64,000 nt of DNA from Stomoxys calcitrans (taxonomy: Eukaryota > Arthropoda > Insecta > Diptera > Muscidae): NCBI RefSeq assembly GCF_963082655.1, contig NC_081553.1, positions 127,439,736-127,503,735 of the forward strand. Direction: 5' to 3'. This document shows, one piece after another, positions 57,508 to 64,000 of the stretch. The position numbers were made by a program, and so were the translations under genes. A model generated the notes under the pieces. It ran no database searches. It worked only from the letters and a program-made list of their open reading frames with translations, and was not told the origin of the DNA. The first letter of the stretch is position 1, and the number at the start of each line of letters is the position of its first letter.

Positions 57508-58727
57508 TTTTATACCCACCACCGACGGATGGGGGTATATTCATTTTGTCATTCCGTTTGCAACACATCGAAATATCCATTTGCGACCCTATAAAGTATA
57601 TATATTCTTGATCAGCGTAAAAATCTAAGACGATCTAGACATGTCCGTCCGTCTGTCCGTCTGTCTGTTGAAATCACGCTACAGTCTTCAAAAATTGAGA
57701 TATTGAGCTGAAACTTTGCACAGAGTCTTTTTTTGTCGATAAGCAGGTTAAGTTCGAAGATGGGCAATATCGGACTATATCTTGATATATCCCCCATATA
57801 GACCGATCCTCCAATTTAGGGTCTTTGGCCAATAAAAGCCACTTTTATTATCCGATTTTGCTGAAATTTGGGACAGTGAGTTGTGTTATGTCCTTCAACG
57901 TCCTTTGTCAATTTGGCTGAGATCGGTCTAGATTTGGATATAGCTGCCATATAGACCGATCCTCCGATTTGGGGTCATTGGCCTATAAAAGCTACATTTA
58001 GTATCCGATTTCGCTGAAATTTGGGAAAGGGAGTTGTCTTGGGCCCTTCAACATCCTCCGTCAATATGGCTCAGATCGGTTCAGATTTGGATATAGCTGC
58101 CATATAGACCTATCCTGCAATTTAGGATATTAGGCCCATAAAGCCACATTTATTATCCGATTTTGCGGAAATGTGGGGCAGTGAGTTGTGTTAGACCCTT
58201 CAACATCCTCTGTCAATTTGGCTCAGATCGGTCCAGATTTGGATATAGCTGCCATATAGACCGATCTCTAGGTTTTAGGTTTCGGGGCCATAAAAAGCGC
58301 ATTTATTGTCCGATGTTGCCGAAAATTTGGGACAAAGAGTTAAGTTAAGCCCTTCCACATATTTCCGCAATTTGGTCTAGATCGATCAAGATTCGCATAT
58401 AGCTGCCATATAGACCGATCTCTCGATTTAAAGTCTTGGCCCCATAAAAGGCGCATTTTTAATCCGATTGCACTGAAATTTGACACACTGACTTATGTTA
58501 TGCTTTTCGACATCCGTGTCGTATATAGTGTTTTGTTATATACAATTGAACAATGACGTTTACTTAATAGTATTTGGTCCAAATCGGAACATATATTGAT
58601 ATAGCTGCTATGGCGCATAAGGTATGAGTTTTGCACCGGATTTTGAAGAAAGGTGCTTCACATATATATCCGAGGTGGCGGGTATCCAAAGTTCGGCCCG
58701 GCCGAACTTAACGCCTTTTTACTTGTT
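57508..58727 (+). mobile_element. HINE-B, complete, inside the Helitron-like element
   Basis: TTTTTATACCCACCACCGAC, CATGTCCGTCCGTCTGTCCG and GTTGAAATCACGCTACAG, six monomers, GAGGTGGCGGGTATCC, hairpin TTCGGCCCGGCCGAA and TTTTTACTTGTT. Length 1220 bp; the cleanest family-B copy. GATACGTTTT occurs at both its left and right junctions. Confidence 0.92.
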
Positions 58728-58856
58728 CAGATACGTTTTCTTATCCTAAATACCTTTAATTTGAGTCCCATATTGTCGTGATTGGTGTAAATATATGTAT
58801 GGTAGGTTTTAGGGTGGGGCAGCCCCGCTAGGTACCTCATCCGAAATTTGGCAGCC
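58728..58856 (-). mobile_element. Helitron-like element, 5' leader (right part)
   Basis: CAGATACGTTTTCTTATCC, GAGTCCCATATTGTCGTGAT, GGTAGGTTTTAGGGTGGGGC and CATCCGAAATTTGG repeat the leader-proximal unit of 42100-42240 in the same orientation. HINE-C follows directly. Confidence 0.7.
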
Positions 58857-59228
58857 ATATCTAAATCTGAACCGAATTCCATGAAAAATTCTTCCTTCTC
58901 GACATTGCTAATTTAGATATTGCTCCCATATGTTATATATTTCACCCGATTTTCGATTCTAAAGCCACTGCAAGCACATTTATTCACCAATCTTCCCAAA
59001 ATTTTGATCAACGTTTTTCTCGACGACTACCACGATATCTAAATAGATAGGTTGAAATCAGTTTAGATTTAGATATAGCTCCCATATATATGTTCGTCCG
59101 ACTTTGAGTAATTTGCAATAATGTGGTCATTTGTGGCCAATTATCACGAACATTTTTACATATAATTCTTTTATGACTACTGACATTTTTGTCAAATTTT
59201 ATCAAAATTGGTTCAGATTTTGCTTCTG
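58857..59228 (+). mobile_element. HINE-C internal fragment hosting a MITE
   Basis: TTTAGATATTGCTCCCATAT, ATATAGCTCCCATATATATG, TTCGTCCGACTTTGAGTAAT and GCAATAATGTGGTCATTTGT match monomers at 23700-23800. It lacks both termini. A mariner MITE is inserted at 59229. Confidence 0.65.
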
Positions 59229-59462
59229 TTGGGTTGCCCAAAAAGTAATTGCGGATTTTTCATATAGTCGGCGTTGACAAATTTTTTCACAGCTTGTGAC
59301 TCTGTAATTGCATTCTTTCTTCTGTCAGTTATCAGCTGTTAATTTTAGCTTGCTGTAGAAAAAAAGTGTAAAAAAGTATATTTGATTAAAGGTCATTCTA
59401 AGTTTTATTAAAAATGCATTTACTTCCTTTTAAAAAAACGCAAAACTATTTGGGCAACCCAA
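59229..59462. mobile_element. mariner MITE, 234 bp
   Basis: The left end TTGGGTTGCCCAAAAAGTAA and right end TTTGGGCAACCCAA are inverted repeats typical of an insect mariner subfamily. The right flank is TA and the left TG, a decayed TA duplication. The body joins 5' leader sequence (GTCGGCGTTGACAAATTTTT) to 3' untranslated sequence with no transposase left. It is not related to the TGATTTTTT mariners in this window. Confidence 0.85.
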
Positions 59463-59623
59463 TATATGCAAATGTACATCGTCCGTAGCTAGTACGATTT
59501 TGAACGCATTTGCTCGCAATTTTATACAGATGGTTCTATTCAATCCATTTATTCAGTAATATTGGTTGTTTCTTACATTGGCAATTAGTGAGTAAAGAGT
59601 TATTGTTCCTTTTCTACTTTATA

Positions 59624-60667
59624 TTTTTATACCCTCCACCATAGGATGGGGGTGCACTAATTTCGTCATTCTGTTTGTAACTCCTCGAAATATTCGTTTC
59701 AGACCCCATAATGTATATAAATTCTTGATCGTCATAACATTTCGATGACATGTCGATTTAGCCATGTCCGCCCGTCTGTCCGTCCGCCTGTCTGTCTGTC
59801 AAAAACACGCTAACTTTCGAAGGAGTAAAGCTAGCCGCTTGAAATTATTCACAAATACTTCTTATAGGTGTAGGTCGGTTGGGATTGTAAATGGACCATA
59901 TTGGTCCATGTTTTGATATAGCTGCCATATAAACCGATCTTGGATCTTGACTTCTTGAGCCAATACAGGGCGAAATTTTTATCCGATTTGGCTGCAATTT
60001 TCATGAGGTGTTGTCTTATGATTTTCAACAACTGTGTCAAGTATGGTTGAAATCGGTTTATAACCTGATATAGTTGTCATATAATCCGATCTGGGGTCTT
60101 GACTTCTTGAGCCTCTAGAGGGCGCAATTTCTATCCGGTTTTGCTGAAATTATGCACGACGTGTTTTGTCGTGACTTCCAACAACTGTACCAGGTATGAT
60201 TTTAATCGGTTCATAACCTTATATAGCTTCCATATAAACCGATCTTTAATCTTGACTTATTGAGCCTCTATAGGGCGCAATTATTATCTGATTTGGGTGA
60301 AAATTTGTACAACGGCGTCTTCTTCAACATACGTGTCAAATATGGTTTGAATCGGTCTACAACGTAATACAGCTTCCCTATAAAACGATCTCCCTATTTT
60401 ACTTTTTGAGCCATTAAAGGGCGAAATTTTTATTCGATTTGGCTGAAATTTTACACTTCTACTGTGGCCTCCAACATTCTTTCCATTATGGTTCGAATCG
60501 GACCATAACTTGATATAGCTCCAATAGCATAGCCATTATTTTCTTTTATCCTTTCCTTTCCTTTGTTTGTCTAAAAAGAGACACTGGGAAAAGAATTCGA
60601 CAAATGCGATCCATGGTGGAGGGTATGTAAGATTCGGCCCGGCCGAACTTAGGACGCTTTTACTTGT
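59624..60667 (+). mobile_element. HINE-A, complete, plus orientation
   Basis: TTTTTATACCCTCCACCATA, CCCGTCTGTCCGTCCGCCTG microsatellite, about four monomers, TGGTGGAGGGTATGTAAG, hairpin TTCGGCCCGGCCGAA and CGCTTTTACTTGTT. Length about 1040 bp. Confidence 0.92.
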
Positions 60668-60734
60668 TTAAAGTTGTTTTCGTCAAAATTTGCATATTTT
60701 TTATTAATTCAAAGGAAAGAAATTTGGGCTGGTT

Positions 60735-60995
60735 ACACTAATCTCCACACTGTCTGAGATGTCGGACTTCATATCAAGGATAACATAGTGAACTGATTAA
60801 GAGCTTCCTCAATCTAACGGCAGTAGTCACAACAAGGCATTAAGTGTAGTAACAAATTCAGTACGTCAAAAGGTGACGTCCTCAGGGCCGCTATGATGTC
60901 ATTCTTTCGAATCGATTCAATGTGAAACAGAAGATTGTTCTTAGAAGTGCTGTTGATCAGATCACAACGCCATATAACATTCACAACCTTTCCAC
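60735..60995 (-). pseudogene. Non-LTR RT fragment (family F)
   Basis: The plus-strand text parallels 38380-38650: AACATAGTGAACTGATTAAG, GGTGACGTCCTCAGGGC and GATCACAACGCCATATAACAT correspond to GGTGGCGTCCTCAGTGC and GACCACAACACCATATAGCAT there. It is the region after the RT core, minus strand, with no open frame. Confidence 0.6.
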
Positions 60996-62849
60996 AAATT
61001 CCAAGCCCACCATTATTTATCTTTTAGTCATTTATTGATGCTTACCTACGGTAGTATTGATACATAGAGTTATAGGCTCTTTGACACTCTGAATGTTAAA
61101 ATATATTGTCTATTCCTTGACAGCGTTCCCTATCGCTTTATTTTTTAACGATTTCGCGACATCTGTATCGAATATGGTCCAATTAGTATTAAAGTTGGAC
61201 CTAGGTGCTATATAAAAAATTCTCCAGGTTGAGAATTTTGCTCATTAAAAGGGGTTTATACCCGATTTTTTTTTCAAATTTCAAAGAATGAGAGAATTAT
61301 CCCGGATCGCCCTGGTGTTGCCATATGGCAACGCAAAGTTTTTAATGAGTTTTTACAGTATAATTTTATAGTTAAAATTGCAAAGACATAATTTTACATG
61401 TTTTTGACAGGTGAGAAGTGCGTCTCATGAAGAAGTTATAATTTGTTGTTTTTGGAATAGTTTATGTCCAAAGCATAAGTCGCTGAAATAGAAATCGCTT
61501 AAGTTTATCAAAATTTACCAAAAAAATTGTAGGGCGATTTAGGTTAAATTAATTACTATTCATGCATTGCATCTTGGTCTTGTTTGTTAATAACTTCTGA
61601 TAACAGCTATAAATTCGACTGGTTAATTTTTTAAATCTAGGTAGATAATAAACAGCAGTCATGCATCCTAAACTTCTTTCGAGTGGTAGATCCATCATGC
61701 ATACCCAAATCTTTATAGGTGGATGGAGCTCATTCTTCGAGCTCATTGTTTCATATATGGGAAATAGTGTAAATTGTATTCTTTTTCCATAAGCATGTTG
61801 TGGTTTATCATTACACACACTAAAACATAAAGCAACACATACCCACAACCACACATGCAACTCTCCCGTCTTCTCTTGTTTCCATTTTCGCTTCCACCAC
61901 AATAGCATCAGATAAACTCGGAGTGTTGTAGTCATAGACTCCAACTACTCCTTGGATCGCACACTTAAACCGACCGAAACAATACGCAGTTAAAATGGAT
62001 TAGTTACATTGTTAAGTGTGGCTGTATATGTGTGTGGGAGTGTAAGTGTATTTGTGTGGGTGCCAAAGTAACTAGTCTTCGGACAGGAGGCAGACGAGGG
62101 GCGAAACTCATAGTAATACATACAACCACCAGAGACGAGGCTACAAACACATCGGCATTCACACCGATGTCTGCCAGACAAAGGAAGAATAACGGACAGC
62201 TCCATGAGCAGTGCTCTTTTTATTAAAACATTACCAAAGGAGCATAAAAGCAAATTTATATTTTTACACCAGAAACTCGTTCCAACACAGATTTCACCGT
62301 CTAAGTGAGTTTTTTTTTTTTTGGTTCTCTCTGACGAACTCTAGTCAGTCCTGGGATTCCGTCGCTCGGTTGCCAATGTGGCCAGTGGGTGTTAATGGTT
62401 TTATGAAGAGCCACCATTCAAGACCCATGTTTTCAGTCGCTTGCTCGACGGCTCTCGAGAGGCGGACAATAAAGAAACCACTGTAAACGAGAGCAAATTA
62501 AAATATGAAGAACGGAAAGCGAAAGTTAAAAGTTTTATTTTAATAAAACGAATAGAAGAACATCAATTACGAGGCAACTAGGAGAAAGGATGCGCAATGG
62601 AGGGTGTAAACGCTTAAGAGGCAATAACTGACAAAATTGGATTATTATCAATGGAATGAATGAACCAAATGAAATTTTTGTCACAGATTTGTATAAGCGA
62701 TAGTGAAAGGCACAATGGGTGAAGACATTTTCAACATGGTTGTATTTTAGGAAGATGAAAGAGTTGTATGAGCAAAAGCACAGGTCTTACCATTAGTTTT
62801 GGAGGTGAATGTATTGGCGATGTAAAATATGGCGTTGCATAGTAAAACA
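60996..62849. other. Longest region without recognisable elements
   Basis: No repeat family is recognised. It includes CA-rich runs (61810-61860) and GT-rich runs (62020-62060). The longest open frame here, 61549-61944 on the minus strand, has no motif I know and no clear promoter or splice context. Confidence 0.4.
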
Positions 62850-63910
62850 TTTTTATACCCTTCACCATTGGATGGGGGCATATTAATTTCCTCATTCCAT
62901 TGGTAACTCATCGAAATATTGATCTGAGACCGCACAAAGTATTTATATAATCTTAATCGTCTTGACATTCGTCCGTCCGTCCGTCTATCTGTCGAAGCCA
63001 CGCTAACTTTTGGTGGAGCAAAGCTAGGCGCTTGCAATTTCGCTTGGTTATATCGCTTGATGTTTCGATATAGCTGCCATTTAAACCGCTTATGGATTTT
63101 GACTTCATGAGGATCTAGAGGGCGCAATTCTTATTCAATTTGCCAAAAACATTTTGTTAGATGTTTTGTTATGACTGTGCCAAGTATGATCAAAATCGGT
63201 TCATAATCTGATATAGCGGTCATATAAACCAATCTAAGATCTTGACTTCTTGACTTATTAGATTTGGCTGAAATTTTGCTTAAAACATTTTGGTTTGCTT
63301 TCAGTAACTGTGTAAGGTATGGTTCGAATCGGTTCAAAACCTGATATAGCTCCCATATAAACCCATATCCCGATAATAATACTTGAACCTCTAGAGGGCA
63401 TAATTCTTATTCGATTTGGTTGAATTTTTGCGGTGGCTTTTTTTTACCATTATCATATGTCTTAAATATGATTTAATTTGGATCATAATCTGATATAGCT
63501 CCCATATAAACCGATCTCCAGATCTTACTTTACTGCGTAAATCGTATCCGATTTGGCTGAAATTTTGCACAGTGACTATTTTTATGACCTGTTACACTTA
63601 TGCCAAATATGGGCTAAATCGATCTATAATCTTACATAGCTCGCATAAAAACCGATTTTCCGATATTATTTTTTGAGCCTCTATGAGGCGCAATTTGTAT
63701 CCAAATTGGAGTGGCATCTAAATATTATGGACTCCAACATCCAAGCCAAGTATGGCTCGAATAGGTTCATAACATTATATAGCTCCAATAGCATAGCAAT
63801 TGTTATCCAATATCTTTTTTGTCCAGAGATGCCGGGTAAAGATTTTGATATATGCGATCCATGGAGAGGGTATAAAGACTCGGCCCTGCCGAACTTAGCT
63901 CGCTTTAAAA
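62850..63910 (+). mobile_element. HINE-A, complete but diverged
   Basis: TTTTATACCCTTCACCATTG, CGTCCGTCCGTCCGTCTATC, about five diverged monomers, CCATGGAGAGGGTATAAAG, a mutated hairpin (CTCGGCCCTGCCGAA) and CTTAGCTCGCTTTAAAA. Its higher divergence suggests an older insertion. Confidence 0.82.
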
Positions 63911-64000
63911 CTGTATTTAGACATGTGCTTTTAAAAGAAAGACATTCCTCCTCCCAATATCATTTCTAGTACCACCGTCTGGAAGATTGATAAATTGAAT

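Noticed and set aside
61549..61944. 131-residue minus-strand open frame
   Set aside because: No recognisable motif, unusual composition (Trp/Leu/Cys-rich start) and no splice or promoter context. It cannot be supported as a gene.

Overview
The window looks like repeat-dense, intergenic or intronic DNA from a higher fly. The repeat families point to a calyptrate, probably a muscid of the Musca/Stomoxys/Haematobia type; this is judged from the look of the repeats, not from a search. I see no prokaryotic features, rRNA genes, tRNA genes or CRISPR. The only candidate host coding sequence is a short two-exon structure at 16012-16631 that I do not recognise. Nearly everything else that can be named is a transposable element or a piece of one.

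The dominant component is a group of short non-autonomous elements of the DINE-1/INE-1 type (Helentron-associated, 'HINE'; also called mini-me). One end reads TTTTATACCC followed by a GTCY (GTCC/GTCT) microsatellite. The other end reads GGGTAT, then a GC hairpin (TTCGGCCCGGCCGAA), then TTTTACTTGTT. I call the TATACCC end 5' and the ACTTGTT end 3', and give strands accordingly. Three diverged families are present. HINE-A copies or parts lie at 2630, 6715, 8393, 14539, 18660, 26735-28571, 29500, 35431, 50033-51637, 53189, 54361, 59624 and 62850. HINE-B lies at 4280, 8986, 12741, 34486, 44689, 47866, 48890 and 57508. HINE-C lies at 17430, 23203, 33115 and 58857. In all three families the internal monomer has a period of about 153 bp.

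A second rolling-circle-like family, with a tandem CCCCATATTG/AAATACCTTTCATTTGAG minisatellite, occupies 10115-12073, 18262-18508, 40550-42505 and 55735-58856. Non-LTR retrotransposon fragments (endonuclease, reverse transcriptase, RNase H) lie at 600-2200, 4150-4280, 8312-8392, 12074-12740, 17742-18245, 22115-23202, 31180-32222, 37380-38945, 46580-47545, 51640-52036 and 60735-60995. tRNA-related SINEs lie at 9409-9715, 18510-22114 (split by a HINE) and 42506-42690. Mariner-related DNA lies at 1-591, 2286-2480, 42749-43345, 45385-46272 and 59229-59462, and another MITE lies at 25407-25638.

The most notable pattern is that four unrelated families (mariner, HINE-A with 3'/3' and 5'/5' forms, HINE-B, and the Helitron-like family) each contain copies or arrangements in which the same element end, or opposite orientations, face outward. 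One symmetric mariner form exists as two near-identical copies 42 kb apart, so it moved or was copied after it formed. Other highlights are a 3.36-kb HINE array with four 5' ends and one 3' end sitting inside a SINE, and a 275-bp GGAC microsatellite expansion inside a HINE. The longest stretches without recognisable elements are 4933-6714, 15746-17429, 24041-25400, 38946-40549, 43611-44559, 52037-53188 and 60996-62849.
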